Source: an uncultured Paracoccaceae bacterium (GTDB lineage: Bacteria; Pseudomonadota; Alphaproteobacteria; Rhodobacterales; Rhodobacteraceae). From it: 64,000 nt of DNA. Where the stretch lies: assembly GCA_947500825.1 (NCBI GenBank), contig CANMTR010000004.1, positions 1 through 64,000 on the forward strand, in the 5' to 3' direction. The translations under genes were made by a program, and so were the position numbers. Position 1 is the stretch's first letter, and each line of letters opens with the position of its first letter. The notes under the pieces were generated by a model that was not told the origin of the DNA, searched no databases, and saw nothing but the letters and a program-made list of their open reading frames with translations. Below are positions 16,931-27,638 of the stretch, piece after piece.

Positions 16931-19183
16931 TCAGGCCATGTCGCAGGCGGCGATGGCGGCGAGGTTGAGAATGTCGACCACGCCCGCCCCCGTCGAGGCG
17001 ATCTGGACCGGGCGACCCAGCCCCGTCAGGATCGGACCCAGCACGGTGGCTCCGCCCATCTCCTGCATGAGCTTGACGGAGATGGAGGCGGAGTGCCGGG
17101 CCGGCACCACCAGAACGTTCGCCGGCCCGGTCAGGCGGCAGAACGGGTATGCGCGCATGGCGTCGGGGTTCATCGCCACGTCCACGGTCATCTCGCCGTC
17201 GTATTCGAAATCCACCCCGCGGGCGTCCAGGATCTCGGGCGCGTGGTGCATCTTGGCGGCGCGCTCCGAGACCGGGTAACCGAAAGTCGAGAAACTGACG
17301 AACGCCACCCGGGGCACGAGGCCCAGGGCGCGCGCAACGTCGGCGCCGCGCTCGGCGATGTTGGCAAGGTCGTTCCCGTCTGGCCATTCGTGGACAAGCG
17401 TGTCGGCGATCAGGACCACCCGGTTCTGTCGCAGGAGCGCGGTGATCCCCACCGCCCCGTCCTCGGCGCGCGCGTCGAAGACCATGTTGATCTGGTCGAG
17501 CACGTGGGCGGACTTGCGCGTGGCCCCGGTGACCATCGCGTCGCCGTGGCCTGCCGCCAGCATGCACGCCGAGAAGATGTGCCGGTCGCGCGCGGCCATG
17601 CGGTGGATGTCGGAGCGGTCGTAGCCCTTGCGCTGGAGCCGGGCGTAGAGGAAGTCCTTGTAGCTCTCCAGGTGCTCGGTCGTGGCGGCGTTCACGACCT
17701 CGATCCCCTCGAAGGTGTCGAGGATGCCCTCCGCCTCCAGGCGGCGGCGGATGTCGACCTCGCGACCCACGACGACCGGGTGGCCCAGTCCCTCGCGCCT
17801 GTAGGCGATGGCGGCGCGCAGCACGCGGATGTCGTCGCCCTCGGCGAAGATCATCCGCGCCTGGGCCGCCCGCGCGCGCGCATAGATCCCCTGCAGGATC
17901 GAGGCGGTGGGGTCCATCCGTGCCTTGAGCGCCTGCTCGTAGCCTTCCATGTCGACGATGGGGCGACGCGCGACGCCCGTATCCATTCCCGCGCGGGCCA
18001 CCGCCGGGGGGATGCGCCAGATCAGGCGCGGGTCGAACGGCGTGGGGATGATGTAGTCGCGCCCGAATTTCAGCGCCCGTCCGTAGGCGAGGGCGACCTC
18101 GTCGGGAACGTCCTCGCGCGCGAGCGCGGCCAGCGCCTGGGCGCAGGCGATCTTCATCCGGTCGTCGATGGCGCGCGAATGGATATCGAGCGCCCCGCGA
18201 AACAGATAGGGAAAACCAAGGACATTGTTGACCTGGTTGGGATAGTCAGATCGCCCCGTGGCCACGATCACGTCGGCGCGAACCTCATGGACTTCCTCCG
18301 GCGTGATCTCGGGGTCGGGGTTGGCCATGGCGAAGATCACCGCGTCGCGGGCCATGCTCTCCACCATCCCCTGGGTCACCGCGCCCTTTACGCTGACGCC
18401 CAGGAACACGTCGGCCCCGTCCATCGCCTGTTCCAGCGTGCGCAAGTCGGTCCGGGCGGCATGGGCCGACTTCCACTGGTTCATCCCTTCGGCGCGGCCG
18501 TGGTAGATGACGCCCTTGGTGTCGCACATGATGCAGTTGTCGGGCCCTGCGCCCATCGACTTGAGCAGGTCGAGACAGGCGATCCCGGCCGCCCCGGCCC
18601 CGTTCAGCACGATGCGCACATCCTCGATGCGCTTGCCCGAAAGGTGCAGCGCGTTGATGAGGCCGGCGGCGCAGATCACCGCCGTTCCGTGCTGGTCGTC
18701 GTGGAAGACGGGAATATCCATCTCGTCCTTCAGGCGGCTCTCGATCTGAAAGCACTCTGGCGCCTTGATGTCCTCGAGATTGATGCCACCGAAGGTCGGC
18801 TCCATCAGCCGCACGGCGTTGCAGAATGCGTCCACGTCGGTGGTGTCGAGCTCGATATCGATGGAGTTCACGTCGGCGAAGCGCTTGAACAGGACGGACT
18901 TGCCTTCCATCACCGGCTTCGAGGCGAGCGCGCCGAGGTTGCCCAGACCGAGGACGGCCGTGCCGTTGGAGATCACGGCCACCAGGTTGCCCTTGTTCGT
19001 GTAGTCGTAGGCCTGGCCGGGATCGTCGGCGATGCGCGCGCAGGGCACCGCCACGCCCGGGCTGTAGGCGAGGCTCAGGTCGCGCTGGGTGGACATCGGC
19101 ACGCTGGCGGCAATGTCGAACTTGCCGGGACGCGGGCTCATGTGGAACGCAAGCGCCTCGTCGTCGGTGAATTTATTGCTCAT
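16931..19183 (-). CDS. maeB: NADP-dependent malic enzyme, MaeB type
   Basis: Oxidatively decarboxylates malate to pyruvate, supplying NADPH and linking the TCA cycle to gluconeogenesis. The 750-aa product has the malic N-domain ([23 protein letters not shown]), an NAD(P)-binding segment ([20 protein letters not shown], about 190-210), and a C-terminal phosphotransacetylase-like domain from about 430 ([15 protein letters not shown]). This is the large bacterial hybrid form, in which the C-domain is usually regulatory. The ATG at 19183 was chosen because GGGGGA lies just upstream. It is convergent with msrA, with stops four bases apart. Confidence 0.94.
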   Translation of the reverse strand: MSNKFTDDEALAFHMSPRPGKFDIAASVPMSTQRDLSLAYSPGVAVPCARIADDPGQAYDYTNKGNLVAVISNGTAVLGLGNLGALASKPVMEGKSVLFKRFADVNSIDIELDTTDVDAFCNAVRLMEPTFGGINLEDIKAPECFQIESRLKDEMDIPVFHDDQHGTAVICAAGLINALHLSGKRIEDVRIVLNGAGAAGIACLDLLKSMGAGPDNCIMCDTKGVIYHGRAEGMNQWKSAHAARTDLRTLEQAMDGADVFLGVSVKGAVTQGMVESMARDAVIFAMANPDPEITPEEVHEVRADVIVATGRSDYPNQVNNVLGFPYLFRGALDIHSRAIDDRMKIACAQALAALAREDVPDEVALAYGRALKFGRDYIIPTPFDPRLIWRIPPAVARAGMDTGVARRPIVDMEGYEQALKARMDPTASILQGIYARARAAQARMIFAEGDDIRVLRAAIAYRREGLGHPVVVGREVDIRRRLEAEGILDTFEGIEVVNAATTEHLESYKDFLYARLQRKGYDRSDIHRMAARDRHIFSACMLAAGHGDAMVTGATRKSAHVLDQINMVFDARAEDGAVGITALLRQNRVVLIADTLVHEWPDGNDLANIAERGADVARALGLVPRVAFVSFSTFGYPVSERAAKMHHAPEILDARGVDFEYDGEMTVDVAMNPDAMRAYPFCRLTGPANVLVVPARHSASISVKLMQEMGGATVLGPILTGLGRPVQIASTGAGVVDILNLAAIAACDMA

Positions 19184-19263
19184 GCTTCCCCCCGTCACGC
19201 ATCCCTGGACTAGGTGACACGCAACGGCGCCGCGTCGCCACCCTAAAAGGAAGGACCCGCCCC

Positions 19264-19791
19264 ATGTTCGCCGAGGCCCTGAAATCCGTCCCGTCCCGCA
19301 CCGACAAAGGCTCGGTCAACGTCTTCGTCGAGACGCCGAAGGGAAGCCGACACAAGTACGACATCGACGATAGCGGCCTGTTCCGCATCGCGCTGGAGCT
19401 GCCGGAGGGCGTGTCTTTTCCCTGCTCCTTCGGTTTCGTGCCCAACACGAAGGCCCCCGACGGCGACGCGCTCGATATCGTGATGCTGACCGCCGGCTCG
19501 GTGCCCTCGGGCGCCCTGATAGAGTGCCGCCTGATCGGGGTGCTCAAGATGGAGAACCAGGAAGCCGACGGGATGCGGCGCAACGACCGGGTGGTCGCGG
19601 TGGCCAACATGTCGCGCATCTTCGGCCGGGTGGAGACCCTCAGCGACATGCGCAACGGCTTCGCCTGGGACATCGAGGAGTTCTTCGAGACCTACAACGA
19701 CATGATCGAACGGCCATTCCGCATCGTCGGACGGGGCGAGAGCGACGAGGCCATGCGGATGCTGGAGGAGGCCGAAGCGGCCGCGCGCTGA
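19264..19791 (+). CDS. Inorganic pyrophosphatase family protein
   Basis: A 175-aa soluble family I-type inorganic diphosphatase. Pyrophosphate-binding signatures include [17 protein letters not shown] (about 19-35), [24 protein letters not shown], which carries the D-x-D-P-like metal-binding stretch in divergent form (DGDALDI), and KMENQEADG. The core PROSITE motif D-[SGDN]-D-[PE] is altered to DGDALD, so this is the divergent alphaproteobacterial branch rather than the canonical Ppa. AAGGAAGG lies upstream of the ATG. It sits between maeB and mutS; whether it is the cell's main pyrophosphatase cannot be told here. Confidence 0.82.
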   Translation: MFAEALKSVPSRTDKGSVNVFVETPKGSRHKYDIDDSGLFRIALELPEGVSFPCSFGFVPNTKAPDGDALDIVMLTAGSVPSGALIECRLIGVLKMENQEADGMRRNDRVVAVANMSRIFGRVETLSDMRNGFAWDIEEFFETYNDMIERPFRIVGRGESDEAMRMLEEAEAAAR

Positions 19792-19847
19792 CTTCCCCGT
19801 ACCGGGCGGCTTTGCTAGACGGGCGCGACCGGGCCCGGGAGAGCGGA

Positions 19848-22481
19848 ATGGCCGACGCGACCACGCCGATGATGGCGCAGTATCTGGAGATCAAGGAGGC
19901 GCATCCCGACGCGCTCCTGTTCTATCGGATGGGCGATTTTTACGAGCTGTTCTTCGACGATGCGGCCGCTGCCGCCGGGGCGCTCGACATCGCCCTGACG
20001 AAGCGCGGCAAGCATCTGGGAGAGGACATCCCGATGTGCGGCGTGCCGGTCCATTCCGCCGAAGGGTACCTGCTGACGCTGATCCGCAAGGGATTCCGCG
20101 TGGCCGTCTGCGAGCAGATGGAGGACCCCGCGACGGCGAAGCGGCGCGGCTCCAAGTCGGTCGTGCGGCGCGAGGTCGTGCGCCTCGTCACCCCCGGCAC
20201 GCTGACCGAGGAAAGCCTGCTCGACGCGCGGCGCCACAACTATCTCGCCGCCTGGGCGGACGTCCGCGGCGAGGGCGCGATGGCCTGGGTGGACATCTCC
20301 ACCGGAGAGATGCGCGTCTCGCCCTGCCCGCGGGTCCGGATCGGGCCGGAACTCGCCCGCCTCGCCCCCCGAGAGGTTCTTCTGTCCGAGGCCTCGGACG
20401 CGGAGCTGGAGCCGCTTGTGCGCGACCTGGGCGGGTCGGTCACCGCGCTGTCGCGCGCCTCCTTCGACAGCGTCGCGGGCGAGAAACGGCTGTGCCGCAT
20501 CTTTCGCGTCGGGTCGCTCGACGCCTTCGGTGCCTTCGAGCGGGCCGAGGTGGCGGCCATGGCGGCGCTGGTCGATTACCTGGAGATCACCCAGCGCGGC
20601 AAGCTGCCGCTCCTGCGCGCGCCCCTGCGGGAGGACGCGGGCGCGGTCCTGCAGATCGACGCGGCCACGCGGCGCAACCTGGAACTGACACACGCCCTGT
20701 CGGGCGGGCGGGCCGGATCGCTGCTCCACGCCGTCGACCGGACGGTCACCGCCGCCGGGGGCCGGCTTCTGGAGCGGCGCCTGACCTCGCCCTCGCGCGA
20801 CCTTGGCACGATCCGGCTGCGGCAGGCCGCCGTCGCCCGTCTGGTCGACGAGGCGGCGCTGGCCGAGCGCGTGCGCGAGGAGCTGCGCCGTGTGGGCGAC
20901 ATGGACCGCGCCCTGTCGCGGCTGGCGCTGGAACGCGGCGGCCCGCGCGATCTGGCCGCGATCCGCGACGGGCTGATCCGGGCGGGCGAACTGTCGGAGA
21001 TGCTGTCGCGCGCCGAACTGCCCGAACTCCTGCGCGACGCCACCGCCGCGCTGGTGGGCCACGAGGCGCTGGTGGACCGGCTCGACGCCGCGCTGGTGGC
21101 CGAGCCGCCGCTGCTCGCCCGCGACGGCGGCTTCATCGCCCCCGACCTGGACACCGACCTCGACGAGGCGCGCACCCTGCGCGACGAGGGGCGCGGCGTG
21201 ATCGCCTCGATGCAGGCCGATTTCGCCTCCGAGACCGGGATCGGGTCGCTGAAGGTCAAGCACAACAACGTGCTGGGCTACTTCGTCGAGGTCACGGCCA
21301 CCCATGCCGAGCGCATGATGTCGCCGCCCCTGTCGGAACGGTTCATCCACCGCCAGACCACCGCGAGCGCGGTGCGGTTCACCACCGTCGAACTGGCGGA
21401 CCTGGAGACGCGCATCCTCAACGCCGGGTCCCGCGCGCTGGAGATCGAGAAGACCCTGTTCCGGTCCCTCTCCGAGGAGGTGGTCGCGGCCGCCGCCGAT
21501 ATCGGCGAGGCGGCCCGCGCGCTGGCCGAGCTGGACCTGCAGACCGCCTTCGCAGACCTCGCCCGATCCGAGGACTGGGTGCGCCCCGAGGTCGAGGACA
21601 CGCGCGCGTTCCACGTGGAGGCGGGCCGCCATCCGGTGGTAGAACGGGCGCTCAAGGCCCAGGGCGCGGGGCCGTTCGTCGCCAACGACTGCGATCTGTC
21701 GGACGGCGAGGGGGCGGCTCTTTGGCTGCTGACGGGCCCCAACATGGCCGGCAAGTCCACGTTCCTGCGCCAGAACGCGGTGATCGCGATCCTGGCGCAG
21801 ACGGGCGCCTTCGTGCCCGCCGACGCGGCCCGGATCGGGCTGGTGAGCCAGCTTTTCAGCCGCGTGGGCGCCGCCGACGACCTTGCGCGGGGGCGCTCGA
21901 CCTTCATGGTGGAAATGGTCGAGACGGCGGCGATCCTGAACCAGGCCGACGACCGCGCGCTGGTGATCCTGGACGAGATCGGCCGCGGTACGGCGACCTA
22001 CGACGGCCTGTCGATCGCCTGGGCCACCCTGGAACACCTGCACGACGTGAATCGCAGCCGCGCCCTCTTCGCGACCCATTACCACGAGCTCACGCGTCTC
22101 GCCGACCGGCTCGACGGCGTGCGCAATGCCACCGTGGCGGTGAAGGAATGGGAGGGGGAGGTCGTGTTCCTCCACGAGGTCCGCAAGGGCTCCGCGGATC
22201 GCTCCTACGGGGTCCAGGTCGCCCGCCTGGCGGGACTGCCCGGGCCGGTGGTCGAACGGGCGCAGACTGTCCTGTCGGCTCTGGAAAGCGGCGAGGCCGA
22301 GGGGCGCAAGGCCGCCCTGATCGACGACCTGCCGCTGTTCTCGGCGCGCCCTGCCCCGGAGGCACCCGCGCCCGCCCCATCGGGCTGCGACGCGCGCCTG
22401 CGATCCGTCCGGCCCGACGAACTGAGCCCCCGGGCCGCGCTCGACCTGATCTACGAGCTGAAGGAGCTGGCGGCCGAGTAG
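19848..22481 (+). CDS. mutS: DNA mismatch repair protein MutS
   Basis: Recognises mispairs and small loops and recruits MutL. The 877-aa product has all family parts: the mismatch-binding domain I with the Phe-x-Glu motif in [13 protein letters not shown] (about 30-42), connector, lever and clamp regions, and a C-terminal ABC-type ATPase with Walker [10 protein letters not shown] (about 630) and Walker [12 protein letters not shown]. The ATG at 19848 is preceded by GGGAGAGCGGA and starts 56 bases after the pyrophosphatase stop. The longer upstream frame is an artefact of overlap with that gene. Confidence 0.96.
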   Translation: MADATTPMMAQYLEIKEAHPDALLFYRMGDFYELFFDDAAAAAGALDIALTKRGKHLGEDIPMCGVPVHSAEGYLLTLIRKGFRVAVCEQMEDPATAKRRGSKSVVRREVVRLVTPGTLTEESLLDARRHNYLAAWADVRGEGAMAWVDISTGEMRVSPCPRVRIGPELARLAPREVLLSEASDAELEPLVRDLGGSVTALSRASFDSVAGEKRLCRIFRVGSLDAFGAFERAEVAAMAALVDYLEITQRGKLPLLRAPLREDAGAVLQIDAATRRNLELTHALSGGRAGSLLHAVDRTVTAAGGRLLERRLTSPSRDLGTIRLRQAAVARLVDEAALAERVREELRRVGDMDRALSRLALERGGPRDLAAIRDGLIRAGELSEMLSRAELPELLRDATAALVGHEALVDRLDAALVAEPPLLARDGGFIAPDLDTDLDEARTLRDEGRGVIASMQADFASETGIGSLKVKHNNVLGYFVEVTATHAERMMSPPLSERFIHRQTTASAVRFTTVELADLETRILNAGSRALEIEKTLFRSLSEEVVAAAADIGEAARALAELDLQTAFADLARSEDWVRPEVEDTRAFHVEAGRHPVVERALKAQGAGPFVANDCDLSDGEGAALWLLTGPNMAGKSTFLRQNAVIAILAQTGAFVPADAARIGLVSQLFSRVGAADDLARGRSTFMVEMVETAAILNQADDRALVILDEIGRGTATYDGLSIAWATLEHLHDVNRSRALFATHYHELTRLADRLDGVRNATVAVKEWEGEVVFLHEVRKGSADRSYGVQVARLAGLPGPVVERAQTVLSALESGEAEGRKAALIDDLPLFSARPAPEAPAPAPSGCDARLRSVRPDELSPRAALDLIYELKELAAE

Positions 22482-22491
22482 CCGCCCGCCA

Positions 22492-23160
22492 TCACGATTT
22501 CGGCGTGGAGCTGACGCCCACCTGGGCGGCCCTGAGCAGCCGGTCGTGTAGCATGAAGCCCACGGTCATCACCTGAATGATATCGCCTGCCTTGGTGTCG
22601 GGCACGGGCGCCTCGAACATGGCCTCGTGGATCTTGGGGTCGAACCGCTCGCCGATGGCGGGCTCGAGCACCTCGACGCCGTGCTTGCGGAAGACGTTCT
22701 CCAGCTCCCGCAACGTCAACTCCATGCCCTCGATCAGGGCGGAGTTGGCTTCCCTGTTCTCCTCGGGGATCGCGGCGACGGCGCGCTGCAGGTTGTCGTA
22801 GACCGGCAGCATGTCGCGCGACATCTTCGAGCCGCCGTACATCTCGGCCTCGCGCCGCTCCCGATCCGCGCGCTTGCGCGCGTTCTCGGCGTCGGCCAGG
22901 GCACGGGTGAAGCGGTTTTTCAACTCGTCACGCTCGGCCTTTAGGGCCTCCACCTCGGCGGCGATGCCGTCGTCCTGTTCCACGACGGGCGGCTCCTCCC
23001 CGGCGAGCGCGTCGAGGTCCATGGGCTCGCCACTGTCCTTGGGTTGCGACTTGCGCTTCACCTTGTCCGCCTCGGACGGGCCGCTCTCGGCGTCCGTTTC
23101 GCCCTTCAGCATCTCCTCGATGGCGGCCTCGATGTCGTCGCGTTCGTTCTCGTTCGCCAT
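22492..23160 (-). CDS. grpE: Nucleotide exchange factor GrpE
   Basis: Releases ADP from DnaK in the Hsp70 cycle. The 222-aa product has an acidic disordered N-terminus, a long coiled coil (about 65-110: EVEALKAERDELKNRFTRAL), and the C-terminal beta domain with the family stretch EAMFEAPVPDTKAGDIIQVMTVGFMLHDRLLRAAQV-type residues from about 184. It follows hrcA by 12 bases on the same strand, so chaperone cofactor and heat-shock repressor are probably co-transcribed. Confidence 0.95.
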   Translation of the reverse strand: MANENERDDIEAAIEEMLKGETDAESGPSEADKVKRKSQPKDSGEPMDLDALAGEEPPVVEQDDGIAAEVEALKAERDELKNRFTRALADAENARKRADRERREAEMYGGSKMSRDMLPVYDNLQRAVAAIPEENREANSALIEGMELTLRELENVFRKHGVEVLEPAIGERFDPKIHEAMFEAPVPDTKAGDIIQVMTVGFMLHDRLLRAAQVGVSSTPKS

Positions 23161-23172
23161 GTATCCATCCGT

Positions 23173-24243
23173 TCAGCTCCGGCCAGACAGCAGCTTTCCC
23201 ACCAGCTGGGCCGTGTAATCCACGATCGGCACGATGCGTCCGTAATTCAGACGGGTGGGCCCGATCACCCCCACCGCGCCAATGATCTTCCGGTCTGCGT
23301 TCATATATGGAGAGACCACCAAAGATGAACCCGAAAGTGAGAAGAGCTTGTTTTCGGAGCCGATGAAGATCCGCACCCCCTGCCCTTCGTCCGCGAGTTC
23401 GAGGAACTCGGCGATGTCGCGCTTGCGTTCCAGGTCGTCGAACAGCGTGCGGATCTGGACCAGATCCTCTTCGCTCGTCTGGCCGAGGAGGTTGGCGCGG
23501 CCCCGCACGATGAGCCGCTCGTAGGGCTCGCCCTCGTGCTCCCACACGGCAAGGCCGGCATCGACCATGACCTGCGCCAGCGCGTCGAGCTCCTGCCGGC
23601 GGCGCGTGATCTCATGGATCATGTGCTCGCGCAGCTCCGTCAGGGTGCGCCCCTCGGCCATGGCGTTGAGGAAGTTGGCCGCCTCGCGCATGGACGAGGG
23701 CGTCTGGCCGGGCGGCGGCGCGAAGACGCGGTTCTCCACATGCCCGTCGGCGAAAACGAGGACGACGAGCGCCCGCTCCGCTCCGAGGGACACGAAATCG
23801 ATATGACGGATCGGCGCCTCGTGCTTGGGCGTCAGGACCAGGCTCGCCCCCGACGTGATCCCCGACAGCGCCGAGCCGACGCGGTCGAGCATGGTGCCCA
23901 GGTCGCGTTCGTTCGAACCCAGCGTCTCGTCCAGGGTGCGGCGGTCGCCCGCGTCCAGATCGCCGATCTCCAGCAAGCCGTCGACGAACAGCCGCAGACC
24001 CATCTGGGTGGGCACGCGCCCAGCGGAAATATGAGGCGAGTCGAGCAGGCCCAGGTATTCCAGGTCCTGCATGACGTTGCGGATCGTCGCGGCGGAGACC
24101 TTCTGCGACATCGCGCGCGTGAGGGTTCGCGACCCCACCGGCCCGCCGGTTTCGAGATAGCCCTCGACCACGCGACGGAAGACCTCCCGCGTGCGGTCGT
24201 TCATCTCCTCGATGAGGCTTTGGGTCTCGTGGGGCTCCGTCAT
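23173..24243 (-). CDS. hrcA: Heat-inducible transcription repressor HrcA
   Basis: Represses groESL-type operons by binding CIRCE elements, with GroEL helping it fold. The 356-aa product has an N-terminal winged helix (MNDRTREVFRRVVEGYLETGG, VSAATIRNVMQDLEYLGLL) and a GAF-like C-terminal domain (VGVIGPTRLNYGRIVPIVDYTA). I saw no CIRCE inverted repeat (TTAGCACTC-type) in the 75-bp gap to rph, so autoregulation through that element is not supported here. It is divergent from rph. Confidence 0.95.
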   Translation of the reverse strand: MTEPHETQSLIEEMNDRTREVFRRVVEGYLETGGPVGSRTLTRAMSQKVSAATIRNVMQDLEYLGLLDSPHISAGRVPTQMGLRLFVDGLLEIGDLDAGDRRTLDETLGSNERDLGTMLDRVGSALSGITSGASLVLTPKHEAPIRHIDFVSLGAERALVVLVFADGHVENRVFAPPPGQTPSSMREAANFLNAMAEGRTLTELREHMIHEITRRRQELDALAQVMVDAGLAVWEHEGEPYERLIVRGRANLLGQTSEEDLVQIRTLFDDLERKRDIAEFLELADEGQGVRIFIGSENKLFSLSGSSLVVSPYMNADRKIIGAVGVIGPTRLNYGRIVPIVDYTAQLVGKLLSGRS

Positions 24244-24318
24244 CCGCTCACAGGCTTCGGGGTTGCGCCCCGGATCGGCAGAGGCATATCAGGCGCAGGA
24301 GTCATTTAGAGGTGTTTC

Positions 24319-25029
24319 ATGCGTCCGTCCGGTCGAAAACTAAGCGAAATGCGCCCGATTTCAATCGAGACCGACGTGACCCGTCACGCGGAAGGCTCCT
24401 GCATGGTGCGCGTGGGTGACACCCATGTCCTGTGTACCGCCAGCCTGGAGGAGCGCGTGCCGCCCTTCCTGCGCAATTCCGGGCAAGGGTGGGTCACCGC
24501 CGAGTACGGGATGCTGCCGCGCGCCACCCATACCCGCGGCCGGCGCGAGGCCAAGAATGGCCAGTCGGGCCGCACGCAGGAGATCCAGCGCCTGATCGGC
24601 CGGTCCCTGCGCGCCGCAATCGACCGCAATGCCCTGGGCGAGCGCCAGATCACCATCGACTGCGACGTGATCCAGGCCGACGGGGGCACCCGCTGCGCCT
24701 CGATCACCGGCGGCTGGGTGGCCTTGAAGCTCGCCGTCGACAAGCTCCTCAAGACCGGCGACGTGACGAGCGACCCTGTCGTGGACCACGTGGCGGCCGT
24801 CTCCTGCGGGGTCTATGCGGGCCAGACCGTGCTTGACCTCGACTATCCCGAGGACAGCGAGGCGGGCGTGGACGGCAATTTCGTCCTCACCGGGTCGGGT
24901 CGTCTGATCGAGGTGCAGATGTCGGGAGAAGGCGCCACCTTCGACCGCTCCCAGATGACCGACCTGCTGGACCTGGCCGAGGCCGGCGTGGCCGATCTCG
25001 TGGCCGCGCAGAAACGGGCGGTGTCATGA
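24319..25029 (+). CDS. rph: Ribonuclease PH
   Basis: Phosphorolytic 3'-exoribonuclease that trims tRNA precursors. The 236-aa product starts [19 protein letters not shown] and carries the family signatures [34 protein letters not shown] and [18 protein letters not shown], plus the [15 protein letters not shown] stretch with catalytic/metal acidic residues. It is the first gene of an overlapping trio: its TGA overlaps the rdgB ATG (ATGA). Confidence 0.96.
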   Translation: MRPSGRKLSEMRPISIETDVTRHAEGSCMVRVGDTHVLCTASLEERVPPFLRNSGQGWVTAEYGMLPRATHTRGRREAKNGQSGRTQEIQRLIGRSLRAAIDRNALGERQITIDCDVIQADGGTRCASITGGWVALKLAVDKLLKTGDVTSDPVVDHVAAVSCGVYAGQTVLDLDYPEDSEAGVDGNFVLTGSGRLIEVQMSGEGATFDRSQMTDLLDLAEAGVADLVAAQKRAVS

Positions 25030-25637
25030 CCCGCCGGTTCGACGGCGACCGCCTCGTCGTGGCGACCCACAACCACGGCAAGCTCGAGGAGATCCGCGCG
25101 CTGCTGGCGCCCTACGGTCTCGAGGTCACGTCGAACGCCGATCACGGCCTTCCCGAACCCGAGGAGACGGGCACCACCTTCGAAGAGAACGCCCGTATCA
25201 AGGCCCGCGCGGCGGTGGCCGCCACGGGCCTGCCGTCCCTGGCCGACGATTCGGGGATCGAGATCGACGCCCTGGGCGGTCGGCCGGGCGTGCGCACAGC
25301 CGACTGGGCCGAAACGGAGGCGGGGCGCGACTTCGTCCTCGCCATGCGGCGCGCCCACGACGAACTCACCGAGATCGGCGCGCCCGAGCCGTGGCGGGCA
25401 AGGTTCCGCTGCACCCTGGTCCTGGCCTGGCCGGACGGCCACGACGAGGTGTTCCCCGGGGCGATCGAGGGCCGGATCGTCTGGCCGATGCGCGGCGATG
25501 GCGGGCATGGCTACGACCCGATCTTCCGTCCCGACGGGTACGACGAGACCTTCGCCGAGATGGATCGCTGGGCCAAGAACCGGATCTCGCACCGCGCCGA
25601 CGCCTTCGCGCGGCTGATCGCGGGGTCCTTTGCGTAG
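25026..25637 (+). CDS. rdgB: XTP/dITP diphosphatase (Ham1/RdgB)
   Basis: Cleans non-canonical purine nucleoside triphosphates (dITP, XTP) from the pool to avoid misincorporation. The 203-aa product has the nucleotide-binding start [17 protein letters not shown] (about 11-27), the catalytic [20 protein letters not shown] (about 74-93) and the recognition loop GHGYDPIF. It is coupled to rph upstream, and its stop lies within the start region of hemW downstream. Confidence 0.95.
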   Translation: MTRRFDGDRLVVATHNHGKLEEIRALLAPYGLEVTSNADHGLPEPEETGTTFEENARIKARAAVAATGLPSLADDSGIEIDALGGRPGVRTADWAETEAGRDFVLAMRRAHDELTEIGAPEPWRARFRCTLVLAWPDGHDEVFPGAIEGRIVWPMRGDGGHGYDPIFRPDGYDETFAEMDRWAKNRISHRADAFARLIAGSFA

Positions 25638-26748
25638 GATCGGCCTCTACGTTCACTGGCCTTTCTGCCAGGCCAAGTGCCCCTATTGCGACTTCAACTC
25701 CCATGTCGTCGCCGCGATCGACCACGCCCGCTGGCGGGAGGCCTACGGCGCCGAGATCGCGCGCTACGGGCAGATCCTTCCCGACGTCGAGATCGGCTCG
25801 ATCTTCTTCGGGGGCGGCACACCCAGTCTGATGGAGAGCCGAACCGTCGCGCAGGTGATCGACAGCGTGCAACGGACGTGGCGGATGGCCAACGATGTGG
25901 AGATCACGCTCGAGGCCAACCCCACCTCGGTGGAGGCAGGCCGGTTCCGCGACTACCGCATGGCGGGGGTGAACCGCGTGTCGGTCGGCATCCAGGCCCT
26001 GAACGACGCCGATCTGCGCCGGCTCGGCCGGCTCCATGACGTGGACGAGGCGCGCCGGGCCTATGCCACCGCCCGCGAAACGTTCGAGCGGGTGAGCTTC
26101 GACCTCATATATGCTCGCCAGCACCAGGACGCCGAGAACTGGCATGCGGAACTGTCGGAAGCTCTCTCGATGGCCGCGGATCACCTGTCCCTTTATCAGT
26201 TGACGGTGGAGGACGGCACGGCCTTCGGCGACAGGCTCGCCGCCGGCCGCCTGCGCGGCCTGCCGGACGAGGATCGCGGTGCGGATCTCTGGGAGATCAC
26301 CCAAGGGTTGACCCACGCGGCGGGGCTCCCCGCCTACGAAATTTCGAACCACGCGCGGCCGGGTTCGGAATCGCGCCACAACATGATCTACTGGACGGGC
26401 GGCGATTACGTGGGCATCGGTCCGGGCGCCCATGGACGCGTCACGCTGGGGGCCACGCGCCACGAGACGGAGGCTCCGTCGGCACCGCTTGCCTGGCTCT
26501 CCGCAGTTCTTGCTGGGAAGGACGTGGATACGTGGCGAGCGATGACCCCCGCCCACGTGGCCGAAGAACGGCTCATGATGGGTCTGCGCGTGGATGAGGG
26601 TGTTCCACTCGAAGCGGTCGACGTGGCCGCGCCGCGCGTGTTCGCGCTTGAGGAACTGGGACTGGTGGAGCGGACGGCGGGCCGACTGCGCCTCACCCCG
26701 TCAGGCCGGCCGCTCCTCAACGCGATCCTGCGCGACCTCGTCGCCTAG
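25630..26748 (+). CDS. hemW: Radical SAM heme chaperone HemW-like protein
   Basis: Radical SAM protein related to HemN but of the HemW (heme-binding chaperone) class, formerly annotated as oxygen-independent coproporphyrinogen oxidase. The 372-aa product opens [26 protein letters not shown], with the [4Fe-4S] motif C-x3-C-x2-C at about residues 13-20. The immediately following F-N-S-H is typical of HemW. It starts with TTG inside the last codons of rdgB, so it is translated in overlap with that gene. Its TAG stop shares the CTAG tetranucleotide with the stop of convergent parB. Confidence 0.9.
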   Translation: MRRIGLYVHWPFCQAKCPYCDFNSHVVAAIDHARWREAYGAEIARYGQILPDVEIGSIFFGGGTPSLMESRTVAQVIDSVQRTWRMANDVEITLEANPTSVEAGRFRDYRMAGVNRVSVGIQALNDADLRRLGRLHDVDEARRAYATARETFERVSFDLIYARQHQDAENWHAELSEALSMAADHLSLYQLTVEDGTAFGDRLAAGRLRGLPDEDRGADLWEITQGLTHAAGLPAYEISNHARPGSESRHNMIYWTGGDYVGIGPGAHGRVTLGATRHETEAPSAPLAWLSAVLAGKDVDTWRAMTPAHVAEERLMMGLRVDEGVPLEAVDVAAPRVFALEELGLVERTAGRLRLTPSGRPLLNAILRDLVA

Positions 26749-27629
26749 CCGCCGGCAAGCTGGCGGCAAAGCTCGTCGAGCTGGTCGAGGGAGCGGTAGC
26801 TGATCGTCATCCGGCCCCCTGCCCCGTCGCTGCGATGGTCCACGCTGACGCGCAGGCCGAGCGCGGCGCTCAACTCATTCTCGAGAGCGCGCGTATCGGC
26901 GTCCTTCTCCGTGGCAGAGGATTTGCGCGCCTTCTGCTTCTCGGGCTTTCGGGCCAGCGTTTCCGTCTCCCGCACGGACAGGCCGCGGCGGATGATCTGC
27001 TGCGCCAGCTCCGAGGCGTTGTCCGTCGCGACAAGGGCCCTCGCATGGCCTGCCGAGAGTCGACCTTCCGCGAGATGCCCCTGGACGTCCTGCGGCAGGT
27101 TCAGGAGCCGCAGCGCATTGGCGATATGCGACCGGCTCTTGCCGAGCGCTTCCGCCATCTTCTCCTGAGTATGGCCGAACCTGTCCATCAACTGCCTGTA
27201 GCCTGCCGCTTCGTCAACGGGGTTCAGGTCAGCCCTCTGGATGTTCTCGATGATCGCAACCTCAAGAACCTCGATATCGTCGAAGGCCCGTACGATCGCA
27301 GGTACTTCGTGAAGCTGCGCCATCTGCGCCGCACGCCAACGACGCTCACCCGCAACTATCTGAAAATAATCTTCTTTTTCAGGGTGACGCCGAAGTATGA
27401 GGGGCTGAATGATCCCCCTTTGCGCAATCGAACCAGCCAGTTCCTCCAGGCTCTCGACGCCAAAGCTTCGACGCGGCTGATCGGGATTGGCTTCGATCCG
27501 CTCGATCGGAACCATCGCTTCGGGGCGGCGTGATGCTTCCGCACCTTCCTCCTCGGGCCCTGCGTCAATATCGGCCATCAGGGCCGACAAACCTCGCCCT
27601 AATCCCCGGCGCTCCTTGCGTTCTGACAT
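26745..27629 (-). CDS. parB: Chromosome partitioning protein ParB
   Basis: CTP-dependent DNA clamp that loads at parS and spreads to organise the origin region. The 294-aa product has an N-terminal ParA-stimulating stretch (KERRGLGRGLSALM), the CTP-binding/ParB domain (PDQPRR, GIIQPLILRR, IVAGERRWRAA at about 91-101, ENIQRADLNPVDEA), a helix-turn-helix (HTQEKMAEALGKSRSHIANALRLL) and a C-terminal dimerisation part. GGAGGAACC precedes the ATG. It lies directly downstream of parA, and two parS sites lie 1.4 and 3.2 kb upstream. Confidence 0.96.
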   Translation of the reverse strand: MSERKERRGLGRGLSALMADIDAGPEEEGAEASRRPEAMVPIERIEANPDQPRRSFGVESLEELAGSIAQRGIIQPLILRRHPEKEDYFQIVAGERRWRAAQMAQLHEVPAIVRAFDDIEVLEVAIIENIQRADLNPVDEAAGYRQLMDRFGHTQEKMAEALGKSRSHIANALRLLNLPQDVQGHLAEGRLSAGHARALVATDNASELAQQIIRRGLSVRETETLARKPEKQKARKSSATEKDADTRALENELSAALGLRVSVDHRSDGAGGRMTISYRSLDQLDELCRQLAGG

Positions 27630-27638
27630 GGTTCCTCC

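Noticed and set aside
19815-22175. 786-codon minus-strand frame opposite mutS
   Set aside because: Antisense shadow with low-information Arg/Gly/Gln composition.
24244-24318. CIRCE operator between hrcA and rph
   Set aside because: No TTAGCACTC-N9-GAGTGCTAA-like inverted repeat is present.
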